The notes beneath the pieces were generated by a model. That model saw only the letters and a program-made list of their open reading frames with translations, had not been told where the DNA came from and made no database searches. From Leptospira sp. (GTDB lineage: Bacteria > Spirochaetota > Leptospiria > Leptospirales > Leptospiraceae): 64,000 bases of DNA. This document shows, piece by piece, positions 54,567 through 63,150 of the stretch. The DNA lies in assembly GCA_027533185.1 (NCBI GenBank), contig JAPZTS010000014.1:62001-126000 (forward strand), in the 5' to 3' direction. Within the stretch, counting starts at the first letter, position 1. Each line of letters opens with the position of its first letter. The translations under genes and the position numbers were made by a program.

Positions 54567-56351
54567 ATGGGCAAAATCCAAACCCTCACTCCGGAGCTCG
54601 TCAACCAAATTGCTGCGGGTGAGGTGATCGAATCCACTCATTCCATCCTCAAAGAACTTGTGGAAAATTCCCTGGATGCAGGTGCCAAGCGGATCGAAGT
54701 GGCAACAGAGGGAGCGGGGCTTGAACGAATTCTCGTATTTGATGACGGATCGGGAATCGAAAGGGAGGATCTTCCTCTCGCCATCCAAAGGTATGCTACT
54801 TCTAAAATTAAAAACTTCCTAGATCTAGAAAACCTAAGAACCTTCGGATTTCGGGGTGAGGCACTCGCATCCATCGCTTCTGTATCGAGGATGACTATCG
54901 AATCCGGCACCGAAGGAATGAGGGTTGCCCACCGCATCCATATTGAAGATGGGAAGGTTTGGAAAGAGGAAGAGATTCCCTTTTTCCAAGGCACAAAGAT
55001 TGAGATCCGAGATCTCTTTTACAATACGCCTGTTCGGCGGAAGTTTTTAAAAACGGAAGGTTCTGAGGATCGAAAGAACCGATCTAGGTTGATGACACTG
55101 AGTATTGGTGAACCCCATGTATCCTTTCGGTATCTGCAAAATGGAAAAGAAATTTTAAACGTACCGAAAGAAGAAGGACTAGAACGCGTTCTCAGTGTTT
55201 TCGGAGAAAATTTAAGAGACCATCTTTTGCCTCTCCGGTATGAAAGGAATGGAATCATTCTCAGTGGATGGATCAGCCACCCAGATTTTTTTAAATCCAA
55301 TCGCACAGGCCAATTCTTTTTTGTAAACAACCGTTCGGTGGAGCTTAAATTCTCAAGTCAAATTCTAAAACGCTGTTATGGGGAACTCCTCCCCAGCGGA
55401 GCCTTTCCCTATGCCTTTTTGTTCTTTGATCTCCCTCTCCATTTTTTAGATGTCAATGTCCACCCGCAAAAGAAGGAAGTTCGCTTTTTGTCCGAAGAAA
55501 CTGTAACAGGAATTCTATTCCAAGGAATAACGGAAGTACTTCGATCCTCAACGCCTGTGGAATTTCTAGAGATGAGGCGAAGGTTGTCTATGCCCATTCC
55601 CTACCACGGAGATAGGAATTCGAATGTGGTCGGACTTACACCGGAAATGGAAGGCAATATGTTCAGTTTCCTTCTTTCCGGAAGTGATGTGCGCAAACGC
55701 GAAGGATTTTCTTTGGAAGGGGTAGGTGCAGGTACAAACTTGGAAACACTTACAGATTTGGCAAAAACTCACAAAGAATTCGTACCCAAAAAACATTTTG
55801 GAATTCTATTTGAGACCTTTATTCTTGCGGAAGCGGAGGATGGTCTCTATATCATAGACCAGCATACAGCCCACGAAAGGATTCGATACGAAGAAGTATT
55901 GCGAGATTTAAAAAACAAAGCCTATAAAGTCCAATCTCTACTAACACCGATTCGGTGGGAGCTGACAAAGGAAGAAGCCGAAGAGATCCTATCGGAACGA
56001 GAGGTATTTGAAAGTTTGGGAGTGCTTTTGGAATCCTTTTCTGGCGGGACCATTCTCATTCGTGAAGTTCCTAACTTTATTGAACCTGGATCTGAAATTC
56101 CCATCTTACTTGATTTTTGGGAACGAAAGAAAGAAGGAAATTTGGAAGGGCTTCCCCTCTACGATGAAATGGCAAAATGTGTTGCCTGCCGTTCTGCCAT
56201 CAAAAAAGGAGACCAGGTATCCGATCCCATTTTGGGAGAGTTGCTGGTCCGCCTTTCCTACTGCGAAAATCCATCGCTTTGCCCACACGGAAGACCAACC
56301 CTCATCAAACTTACAAAAAAAGATTTAGAAAAGATGTTTCACAGGATATAA
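54567..56351 (+). CDS. mutL: DNA mismatch repair protein MutL
   Basis: The 594-residue protein begins with the GHKL ATPase block [25 protein letters not shown] and FGFRGEAL. The C-terminal domain has the endonuclease metal motif [13 protein letters not shown] and the late CPHGRP. It is therefore the nicking (PMS1/Bacillus) type, as expected in organisms without MutH. It lies 42 bases after perR on the same strand. Confidence 0.97.
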   Translation: MGKIQTLTPELVNQIAAGEVIESTHSILKELVENSLDAGAKRIEVATEGAGLERILVFDDGSGIEREDLPLAIQRYATSKIKNFLDLENLRTFGFRGEALASIASVSRMTIESGTEGMRVAHRIHIEDGKVWKEEEIPFFQGTKIEIRDLFYNTPVRRKFLKTEGSEDRKNRSRLMTLSIGEPHVSFRYLQNGKEILNVPKEEGLERVLSVFGENLRDHLLPLRYERNGIILSGWISHPDFFKSNRTGQFFFVNNRSVELKFSSQILKRCYGELLPSGAFPYAFLFFDLPLHFLDVNVHPQKKEVRFLSEETVTGILFQGITEVLRSSTPVEFLEMRRRLSMPIPYHGDRNSNVVGLTPEMEGNMFSFLLSGSDVRKREGFSLEGVGAGTNLETLTDLAKTHKEFVPKKHFGILFETFILAEAEDGLYIIDQHTAHERIRYEEVLRDLKNKAYKVQSLLTPIRWELTKEEAEEILSEREVFESLGVLLESFSGGTILIREVPNFIEPGSEIPILLDFWERKKEGNLEGLPLYDEMAKCVACRSAIKKGDQVSDPILGELLVRLSYCENPSLCPHGRPTLIKLTKKDLEKMFHRI

Positions 56352-56493
56352 GCTTCGTCTCACCTAAGAAGGATTTGATCCAGCCAAAGTATTCTCTCTG
56401 GTTTGAGAGGATTTGGGAAACTCGAAAAACATTGATGAAAATCCAGGATAAAAAATCCTTGGAGAGATGCCACGCCCTCTTGAAGGCAAAAAC

Positions 56494-57072
56494 ATGACCC
56501 TCCGTGAGAAGGAAAAAATCCTCCTCCAAAAAATTAAGGCGGGAGACCCAACTGCTTATATGACCCTGGTTTCTCCCTTTCGGGAGAGGCTCTACCGCAA
56601 GGCCGTTTCCATGGTCAAAGATGGGGACGATGCAGAAGATATCGTCCAGGACGCGCTGATTTCTGGTTACAAATCCATTCAAAATTTTCGTGCCGAGGCT
56701 GGGGTTTACACCTGGCTCTACAGGATTGTAGTAAACAAGTCCAAGGACCTTCTTGCTAAGAAAAAACGTGGCAAGGAAAAGCCTATGGACGATTCGGGTG
56801 ACAACCAGTTTATCGATTCCAGGGAAGGGTATGAAAAAAAATTAGAACTTTCAGAAGAGTCGCGGTATCTAATGGAAAAGATTGGGCTTTTAGAAGAATC
56901 CTACAAACAAGTTTTAGAACTCCGCTATTTTGAGAATCTTTCTTACAACGAAATTGCGGAAATTATGGAATGTAATGTGGGAACCGTTAAAAGTCGACTT
57001 TTTAAAGCGAAGGAGTTTTTGAAGCATCTCATCCTAAAAGATGATAAAGGGGAGGGATTCTTCGAAAAATGA
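56494..57072 (+). CDS. ECF-type RNA polymerase sigma factor
   Basis: The 192-residue sigma-70-family protein has region 2 (LVSPFRERLYRKAVSMVKDGDDAEDIVQDALI, then YTWLYRIVVNKSKD). Region 4 is LELRYFENLSYNEIAEIMECNVGTVKSRLFKAK. ATG 56494 has GAAGG seven bases upstream; an earlier ATG at 56467 is possible. It overlaps the next gene by four bases (ATGA), so that gene probably encodes its anti-sigma factor. Confidence 0.88.
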   Translation: MTLREKEKILLQKIKAGDPTAYMTLVSPFRERLYRKAVSMVKDGDDAEDIVQDALISGYKSIQNFRAEAGVYTWLYRIVVNKSKDLLAKKKRGKEKPMDDSGDNQFIDSREGYEKKLELSEESRYLMEKIGLLEESYKQVLELRYFENLSYNEIAEIMECNVGTVKSRLFKAKEFLKHLILKDDKGEGFFEK

Positions 57073-57638
57073 AGTTACTTATGAATCTAAAAAACTGGCT
57101 CAGAGCCCAATACCCATCTCTCTTTTCCGATGAACCGGAAACAGTAGTTCTTGAAAATAAAATTTGCAATCTATTCCAGGAAGTTCGAAGGAAGGAAGAG
57201 ACCATTCTACCAAGAATGTCAGCGGATTTTGACAAACGTCTGCTCAATCTTTTGGAAGCAGTCCCTTTGGACAAACAACAGTCAGTCGGGCTTCGCGAGT
57301 ATTTGAGAGAATGGATGGAAAATCGTTCCGTTCAGTATTCACTTTCGGCTATTATGGTAATGAGTTTGGTATTTGTTGTGTTTGGTCGCTACAACCAACA
57401 AACGAATATTGTATCTGATTCAGCTGGTGTGGTTATTGAGGAAAATACTTCCTATCTTAACGAACCAACAAGCATCGATCTGAGTGAATCTTACCAAAAA
57501 CGTGTATTAGTTGACCGTTTGAAATCGGCTCCTAACTCTGTTTATGGTCTGAGAGAGCTGGAACTGTACTACGAAAAAACAGGTCGTGGTCAAGCAGCTT
57601 CTGAGATCCGTTATTTAATCAATTCCATCGAAGATTAA
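57069..57638 (+). CDS. Probable membrane anti-sigma factor
   Basis: The 189-residue protein has a cytoplasmic N-terminal half, one TM helix at about 90-107 (YSLSAIMVMSLVFVVFG) and an exterior C-terminal part. That is the usual anti-sigma layout, although no zinc HCC motif is visible. Coupling to the sigma gene is the main support. The stop overlaps the convergent TPR gene by four bases. Confidence 0.65.
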   Translation: MKLLMNLKNWLRAQYPSLFSDEPETVVLENKICNLFQEVRRKEETILPRMSADFDKRLLNLLEAVPLDKQQSVGLREYLREWMENRSVQYSLSAIMVMSLVFVVFGRYNQQTNIVSDSAGVVIEENTSYLNEPTSIDLSESYQKRVLVDRLKSAPNSVYGLRELELYYEKTGRGQAASEIRYLINSIED

Positions 57639-58507
57639 ATCAATTCTTTTGCGAGTGTGATGGCATCCCTTGATCGGATGTCATCTGCACAGTTTATTAT
57701 CGCGAGCGCGAATTGTTCGATCCGCGCTGACAGGCGAAAGTTTTCTCCATTCCGTTTTTTAGAATCCAACAACCGTGTAAGTTCTGAAACCCATCTATCT
57801 ATTGTTGCCCCATCTTTTTTGCCGGGTAGACGGAACAATCCCTCCCTCCAAGCAAGAACAGGGATTATCTCCTTCCAGTCTTCTTCTCTGTCGGAAAGAG
57901 TTTTTGCTTTCGCTATAAGATCTAAAATGGGTCGGAACCGTAGATACGAAAAGGAAAGGTTTTGAGGATCATTTAAAAAACTCAACCGGTACAGTTCGAT
58001 CCCTTCCCGTTCTCGACCTAACATACAATAGGTCTCCGCCAGGTAAAAATCCAAAACAGGCGTTTGTTTTTCACCAGCATACGTAAGGATTTCTAGGGCC
58101 ATTTTGTAGTCTTGGAGTTTGAGTAGGCAAGCTGTGAGTTCCCTGAGTAAATCCCGATCCAGTGCGTTTGCCCCTTCCCATTGGTAGGCAAGTTTTAAAT
58201 GATCTTTCGCTTCTGAAAGGATACATTCCTGAGCTGCCCGAAAGGTAGGGGTTTCCAAATACTTTCGTTTGTTCATTTCTAGCTCAAAATCGGAGAAGAG
58301 GGATAGGATGAGTTTTCCACGTTCCTTACCCTCTCTAGTTCCTAGAATTAAGTCAAGTCTATGGTCCCAGAAGCTTGCTATATAGTAACCACTGGTGGAC
58401 TCTGGATCTAAGGGATCTCGATCCAAAAGCACAGAGTATATGGCTTTCGCTTTTTCAAACTCACCTGACAAGAGTAAGGAGAGAGCTTCTTCCGACTTTT
58501 GGATCAT
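57635..58507 (-). CDS. TPR-like protein of unknown function
   Basis: A 290-residue helical protein with TPR-like units, such as LLSGEFEKAKAIYSVLLDRDPLDPES near the start and DYKMALEILTYAGEKQTPVLDFYLAETYCMLGREREG later. No signal or TM. It probably acts in protein-protein contacts. It follows hpf by five bases on the same strand. Confidence 0.78.
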   Translation of the reverse strand: MIQKSEEALSLLLSGEFEKAKAIYSVLLDRDPLDPESTSGYYIASFWDHRLDLILGTREGKERGKLILSLFSDFELEMNKRKYLETPTFRAAQECILSEAKDHLKLAYQWEGANALDRDLLRELTACLLKLQDYKMALEILTYAGEKQTPVLDFYLAETYCMLGREREGIELYRLSFLNDPQNLSFSYLRFRPILDLIAKAKTLSDREEDWKEIIPVLAWREGLFRLPGKKDGATIDRWVSELTRLLDSKKRNGENFRLSARIEQFALAIINCADDIRSRDAITLAKELI

Positions 58508-58512
58508 CTATC

Positions 58513-58800
58513 TTAATGGTGGCTTTTTTTGTCGTGGTGTTTGCTCACTTGAGAAAGAATCTTATTTTCAAGTCCATCGATACAAACATAGACATCTTTT
58601 TCTTCGTTATGTGCATTGAAGTGAATGCCATCTGCATTTAAATTTAAATTGGCATGGATCACTCCATGAATGGATTCAAAAGAAACTTCACAAGAAACGA
58701 TTTTTTGAACATACTTTGTAATACGTTCTAGTTTTTCATTCGCATACGTTTCTGCGGCTTCGGATCGGTCTAGGTGTTTCCAAGTGTAACTGATTTTCAT
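58513..58800 (-). CDS. hpf: Ribosome hibernation promoting factor (short type)
   Basis: The 95-residue protein has the HPF/YfiA N-terminal beta-alpha-beta-alpha domain: AETYANEKLERITKYV, then IHANLNLNADGIHFNAHNEEKDVYVCIDGLENKI. It ends soon after, in a His-rich tail (SKHHDKKSHH). It lacks the long-form dimerisation domain, so it is the short type and would need a partner for 100S formation. Confidence 0.9.
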   Translation of the reverse strand: MKISYTWKHLDRSEAAETYANEKLERITKYVQKIVSCEVSFESIHGVIHANLNLNADGIHFNAHNEEKDVYVCIDGLENKILSQVSKHHDKKSHH

Positions 58801-58903
58801 AATGTTTCCAAAAAAGGTTTCTCCAACCTTACTTCGGAAAAAAGTTCAGAGTCAAATAAAAAAGAATTGAAGACTGGTCTTTCTCACTCCTTAGTTTGAA
58901 GTT

Positions 58904-59665
58904 ATGCCACGCGAGACGGATTCAAATAAAAAAGCTCCGAAAAAAAAAGCGACCGTTCTTGGTGATTCATCCGTATCAAAAGAAAAAACACCGAAAACTC
59001 CTAAAAAATCCGTAACTGCCAAGCCATCGAAAGTTTCTTTCGCCAAGGAAGTATCTCCTGCCAAAGGAACAGGAATGGGAAATCGAATCAACGAGAATGA
59101 CTCTGCCAATCGCTCTCTACTAATTTACAACCATTCTAAATTCAATGAACATCCAACACTACCGGATATGGATTTGATCAAAATCCTTGTCAGGTCTCCC
59201 AAGGAAATCTATGTGTTTTGGAAATTGGATCCGAACACCTTTCCCAAAACTGAGGGTGATGGCGGATCAGATCCCGTCCAGTTTTCTTTAAAGATCCGAT
59301 ACCAAACGGCTCGCGGGGATTGGGAAGAAGTTTGGTACGAACTTTTACCATTTACAGAATCTTACTATTGTAAGTTTCCCTATCCGATCTTTGAGATCGA
59401 AGCAAGTCTCTTTGCCCGAAGTGCTGGATTTTCCAAACAAATCCTGCACACAAAAGACGGAGATCTTCCTCCTTCCATTGAGTCCCTTACGTTTGATCGA
59501 CAATGGATCCATCCAAATTGGATACAATCCGGTCTTGTAACAGTTGATACTTGGGGAAATCTTTTAATGGATGAACAAACTGGTGTAGCTCCAAACCAAA
59601 ACAACCTGGAAAAAACGTTTTTAGGAGAACTTCCCAGTTCACATTCAAAGGCAAACTCAAAATGA
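58904..59665 (+). CDS. DUF4912 protein with basic low-complexity N-terminus
   Basis: Residues 1-60 are a Lys/Ser/Thr-rich disordered tail. Residues 85-230 match the DUF4912 pattern, LVRSPKEIYVFWKLDP, a WYEL segment and a beta-rich end. The family is often next to GH57 branching enzymes and may bind glucan. The overlap of four bases (ATGA) with the branching-enzyme gene supports a joint role. Confidence 0.85.
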   Translation: MPRETDSNKKAPKKKATVLGDSSVSKEKTPKTPKKSVTAKPSKVSFAKEVSPAKGTGMGNRINENDSANRSLLIYNHSKFNEHPTLPDMDLIKILVRSPKEIYVFWKLDPNTFPKTEGDGGSDPVQFSLKIRYQTARGDWEEVWYELLPFTESYYCKFPYPIFEIEASLFARSAGFSKQILHTKDGDLPPSIESLTFDRQWIHPNWIQSGLVTVDTWGNLLMDEQTGVAPNQNNLEKTFLGELPSSHSKANSK

Positions 59666-61251
59666 ATCCGCTGCTAAAAGGCCATTTGGTTTTTGTTCTA
59701 CATGCACATCTGCCCTTTGTAAAACACCCAGGTTACCCAACTCCTTTTATAGAAGAGAATTGGCTGAATGAAGCGATTCTAGAAACCTATATACCTCTTG
59801 TCCGAGTGTTTAGAAATTTAAAAAGAGAATCTGTTCCATTTAAGATTACGATGTCGTTTACACCGACTCTCAGTTCGATGTTAGTTGATCCATACTTACA
59901 AAATCAATTTCGAGTATACATCCAAAATTTAATCAACTTAGCGAAATACGAAACCAGACGAACTAAGTCGGATCCTCACCTAAACTATTTATCCAAACGG
60001 TATTTAGAACATTTTGAAGATACTCTTGAGTTGTTTGAGGAAGAACAGGGAGATATTACCAAACTCTTTCTTCCCTTTGTAGAATCCGAAAACTTGGAGA
60101 TTATGACAAGCCCAGCGACTCATGGGTTTTTGCCATACTACCAATCCGAGCCAAGTATCATACGATCCCAACTGAAAAATGGTCGAAGGACCTTCCGTAG
60201 AATTTGGGGGCGAGATCCAAAAGGAATCTGGCTCTCCGAATGCGGTTATTTCCCTGGTCTCGAGAACGATCTGGAAAAAGAAGGATTTCGTTATTTTTTT
60301 GTAGATACACATGGGATCACTCATTCTAGTCCGAGACCAAAATACAGTTGTTATGCGCCAGTAGAAGTTGGCCATGGAGTTTTTGCATTTGGAAGGGACC
60401 CAGAGTCGAGTAAACAGGTCTGGAGCTCTTTGGATGGTTATCCCGGTGACTTTCGTTACCGCGAATACTATCGAGATATTGGGCACGATCTCCCTTGGGA
60501 AGAAATTGAGCCCTTTCTTCATTCCAATGGAATACGAATTAATACAGGAATGAAGTACTTTCGAATCACGGGGAAAACTTCGGATAAAGATTACTACCAT
60601 CCCGACTGGGCTATGGAAGCTGCAGCAAACCACGCAGAAGATTTTTTAAGAAACCGGATTCGTCAAGTAGAACATCTTTATTCACAAAACAAACAGCAGG
60701 CGGTCATTGTTTCTCCCTACGATGCGGAGTTGTATGGTCACTGGTGGTACGAAGGTCCTCAGTTTATCGAATTTTTGTTTAAGAAAATCCACTTTGACCA
60801 AAACACAATCCAGTTATCTCATCCTATGGATGCCGCAAGGTCTCTCCCTAGGATCCAATCTGTCCAAATGAAAATGTCCAGTTGGGGGGAAAATGGATAT
60901 GGTGAAGTATGGTTAAATCGTACCAATGAGTGGATCTATCCTCTGATACATAGCCTTTCCATCATTATGAACCAACGGGTGTATACTTACAAAGAGGGAA
61001 CAGATCAGCAAATTCGTATCTTAAAACAAATGGGTCGGGAACTTTTGCTGTTACAGAGCTCGGATTGGGCATTTATTATGAAGACGGAAACAATGGTAGA
61101 CTATGCCGTCCGCCGAACGAATGTTCATTCTAACTTGTTTTTAACTTTGGACAAAATGTTGGAATCGGGGGAGGTAAATCTTCTTCTTTTGGAATCCATC
61201 GAAAGAGAAAATTCGATTTTTCCTGACATTCGGCCTCAGGATTTTTTCTGA
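59662..61251 (+). CDS. GH57 1,4-alpha-glucan branching enzyme
   Basis: The 529-residue protein has the GH57 N-terminal motif VLHAHLPFVKHP. The nucleophile Glu193 lies in WLSECGYFPG, and the acid Asp354 in SPYDAELYGHWWYEGP. These match the Thermus/Thermococcus branching enzymes. It would form alpha-1,6 branches in an intracellular glucan; a GH13 glucosidase lies about 32 kb away. Confidence 0.93.
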   Translation: MNPLLKGHLVFVLHAHLPFVKHPGYPTPFIEENWLNEAILETYIPLVRVFRNLKRESVPFKITMSFTPTLSSMLVDPYLQNQFRVYIQNLINLAKYETRRTKSDPHLNYLSKRYLEHFEDTLELFEEEQGDITKLFLPFVESENLEIMTSPATHGFLPYYQSEPSIIRSQLKNGRRTFRRIWGRDPKGIWLSECGYFPGLENDLEKEGFRYFFVDTHGITHSSPRPKYSCYAPVEVGHGVFAFGRDPESSKQVWSSLDGYPGDFRYREYYRDIGHDLPWEEIEPFLHSNGIRINTGMKYFRITGKTSDKDYYHPDWAMEAAANHAEDFLRNRIRQVEHLYSQNKQQAVIVSPYDAELYGHWWYEGPQFIEFLFKKIHFDQNTIQLSHPMDAARSLPRIQSVQMKMSSWGENGYGEVWLNRTNEWIYPLIHSLSIIMNQRVYTYKEGTDQQIRILKQMGRELLLLQSSDWAFIMKTETMVDYAVRRTNVHSNLFLTLDKMLESGEVNLLLLESIERENSIFPDIRPQDFF

Positions 61252-61257
61252 AATTAC

Positions 61258-61276
61258 TTTTAGAATGATTCTAAAA
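61258..61276. promoter_or_regulatory. Perfect Per-box palindrome upstream of a lipoprotein gene
   Basis: TTTTAGAATGATTCTAAAA is a perfect 19-base palindrome centred on G. It fits TTAGAATnATTCTAA exactly. It begins six bases after the GH57 stop and 56 bases before the lipoprotein ATG, and overlaps a TAAAAT that could be a -10. Confidence 0.85.
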
Positions 61277-61332
61277 TTATCTTGCCACGGGAGTGCATTT
61301 TGTCACTCTGGGGTTGTTTGGAGGGTTTTTTG

Positions 61333-61536
61333 ATGGTATCCTTTCGATTTCCCTTAGTTTTGGCTTTTGCCTTTTTTTCTGCCAATTTTATCTACTGCGG
61401 TTTTTCCCACCGTGAGTCCAAAGCAGGTGTTTTTCGCGTGGACGATTCAGTAATTCGTTACCTAGAAAATATGGAATCCCAAGAAACACAAAGTTTGGAT
61501 TCTAATAACGTCAACAAAGAGTCTGGACTCCTTTAA
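61333..61536 (+). CDS. Small lipoprotein
   Basis: From ATG 61333 (GGAGGG upstream) a 67-residue product has a hydrophobic leader and lipid Cys22 (FIYC). A short polar tail rich in Ser, Asn and Glu follows. The function is unknown, but the upstream Per box suggests peroxide-responsive expression. A longer frame from 61282 lacks a good leader. Confidence 0.68.
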   Translation: MVSFRFPLVLAFAFFSANFIYCGFSHRESKAGVFRVDDSVIRYLENMESQETQSLDSNNVNKESGLL

Positions 61537-61538
61537 AC

Positions 61539-61976
61539 CTATTTTGGTTTGAAGTCCACATTGTCCCAATAATCTTTTCCATAATCAAAAAAGATTTCAC
61601 TACCCTCAGGTATTGACTTCAATACACGAAATCTCGCAGTTTTCCATCTTACAGAAGTTACGAGCTCCGCATTCGGTTTATCGGAGTGGTTGATATATCT
61701 TGTGTAATTGGAAAGTTTCCCTTCACCATAAATCCACCAATCCTTACAAATCCAAAGCAGGTATTTTGAATCGATGTACTTCGGTGATTCGGCTTCGTCA
61801 TCAGTGATAATTTTTCCTGCATAAAATCCGACAGTATCACCTTTGTATAGCGTTTGTTTGGTGAAAAGTCCCATTCCGATTCCCGGAACAGAGGAGGGTT
61901 TTACTATAAAATCCTTTTCCGAGTAAACGATCCGTTTTCTTTTTTTTGGCTTACGGGATGACTTCTTTTTTTTCAT
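61539..61976 (-). CDS. SET-domain protein lysine methyltransferase-like
   Basis: The 145-residue protein has a lysine/arginine-rich N-terminus ([14 protein letters not shown]), then a compact SET domain: [27 protein letters not shown] and [11 protein letters not shown]. It should transfer methyl from SAM to a lysine; the target is unknown. AGGAAACAAAATG supports this start over the ATG at 62033. Confidence 0.83.
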   Translation of the reverse strand: MKKKKSSRKPKKRKRIVYSEKDFIVKPSSVPGIGMGLFTKQTLYKGDTVGFYAGKIITDDEAESPKYIDSKYLLWICKDWWIYGEGKLSNYTRYINHSDKPNAELVTSVRWKTARFRVLKSIPEGSEIFFDYGKDYWDNVDFKPK

Positions 61977-62083
61977 TTTGTTTCCTATATGACATAAGTG
62001 GAAATCAAATCGCACTTGTAAAGTCATTGGCATTTAAGATTGGCATAATCCGATTCCGATCCTTGTAAAAGCGGGGAATCTCC

Positions 62084-62230
62084 ATGGAACCAAAATCTTT
62101 TCCAGTTGAAAAAAACAACGTTGTATCCTTAAGTCTTTTTCGTGCCAAAAAGGCATTGGAAAAAGATGGGTTTGAAGTCGTTGAAAATCCCGAGGGAAAG
62201 ATTACCCTCGTCATTCGTCTTGCGAAATAA
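62084..62230 (+). CDS. 48-aa protein upstream of ribH
   Basis: A short frame from ATG 62084 to TAA 62230 has a good site (GCGGGGAATCTCC) and ends 23 bases before ribH. The product is MEPKSFPVEKNNVV..., basic/acidic mixed, with no known family. It is likely part of the same transcript. Confidence 0.6.
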   Translation: MEPKSFPVEKNNVVSLSLFRAKKALEKDGFEVVENPEGKITLVIRLAK

Positions 62231-62253
62231 ACTAGCTTTGGAATCTTGGGCAC

Positions 62254-62724
62254 ATGAGTGAAAAAAGGTTAGAAGGTTCTAGAATTGGGAATGGGCAAAA
62301 GCATTGTGTCATCGTTTCCAAGTTTAACGAGTTTATAACGGAAAGCCTTCTCAAAGGGGCAAAGGATGCTTACCGCCAACATGGCGTTGCTGAAGAAGAT
62401 GTAACAGTGATCTACGTTCCCGGCGCCTACGAACTCCCACAAACAGTGAAGAGAGTTCTCCAATCCAAAAAGTTTCAGTTTTCATCTATCGTTTGTCTTG
62501 GTGCTGTGATCCGAGGAGCAACAAGCCACTACGATCTCGTGGCTGGTGAGTCTGCTAAAATTGGTTCTCTTGCCGATGGAACCGTACCTGTAATCTTTGG
62601 GGTCATTACGACGGAGACCATTGAACAAGCAATCGAAAGAGCTGGCACGAAAGCTGGAAACAAAGGATATGAGGCGGCAACCACAGCAATCGAAATGGCA
62701 AATCTTTTCACCCAGATCGGATGA
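62254..62724 (+). CDS. ribH: 6,7-dimethyl-8-ribityllumazine synthase
   Basis: The 156-residue enzyme has [10 protein letters not shown], the VPGAYELP loop and the [18 protein letters not shown] block with its catalytic His, then GNKGYEAA. It condenses the pyrimidine and butanone-phosphate precursors to lumazine in riboflavin synthesis. It overlaps nusB by four bases (ATGA). Confidence 0.97.
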   Translation: MSEKRLEGSRIGNGQKHCVIVSKFNEFITESLLKGAKDAYRQHGVAEEDVTVIYVPGAYELPQTVKRVLQSKKFQFSSIVCLGAVIRGATSHYDLVAGESAKIGSLADGTVPVIFGVITTETIEQAIERAGTKAGNKGYEAATTAIEMANLFTQIG

Positions 62725-63143
62725 GTTCCAGACATAGAGGAAGGAGTTTGGCACTGATGTGCCTCTACCAAATCGATCTGGTGGGAACAGATCCCGATCG
62801 TGCCATAAAATTTGATTGGTACGATAAAAAAATCACCAAAGAAGAAAAGGAATATGCGATCTTTCTTGTGAAAGGAGTGGTCGAAAATAAGAAACCGATC
62901 GATACTTTAATTAAGAAGTACTCGGAGAATTGGGAACTTTCGCGGATATCCGTTGTCAATCGTTGTATCCTCAGGCTTTCGATCTTGAGCTTGCAAAAGG
63001 AACCTTTCCTTGCGGCTCCTGTGGTGATCAGTGAGGCGGTTGAATTGACAAAAGAATTTGAGACTGAGGAATCAGCAAATTTTATCAACGGATTATTGGA
63101 CGCCTTCTACAAAAAGGAGATCGCCGCGAAACAAACAAAGTAA
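62721..63143 (+). CDS. nusB: Transcription antitermination factor NusB
   Basis: The 140-residue all-helical protein starts [19 protein letters not shown]. It contains [12 protein letters not shown] and the [32 protein letters not shown] C-terminal block of NusB. It works with NusE on boxA RNA in rRNA transcription. It follows ribH with a coupled start, as in many bacteria. Confidence 0.96.
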   Translation: MSSRHRGRSLALMCLYQIDLVGTDPDRAIKFDWYDKKITKEEKEYAIFLVKGVVENKKPIDTLIKKYSENWELSRISVVNRCILRLSILSLQKEPFLAAPVVISEAVELTKEFETEESANFINGLLDAFYKKEIAAKQTK

Positions 63144-63150
63144 GGAACCA

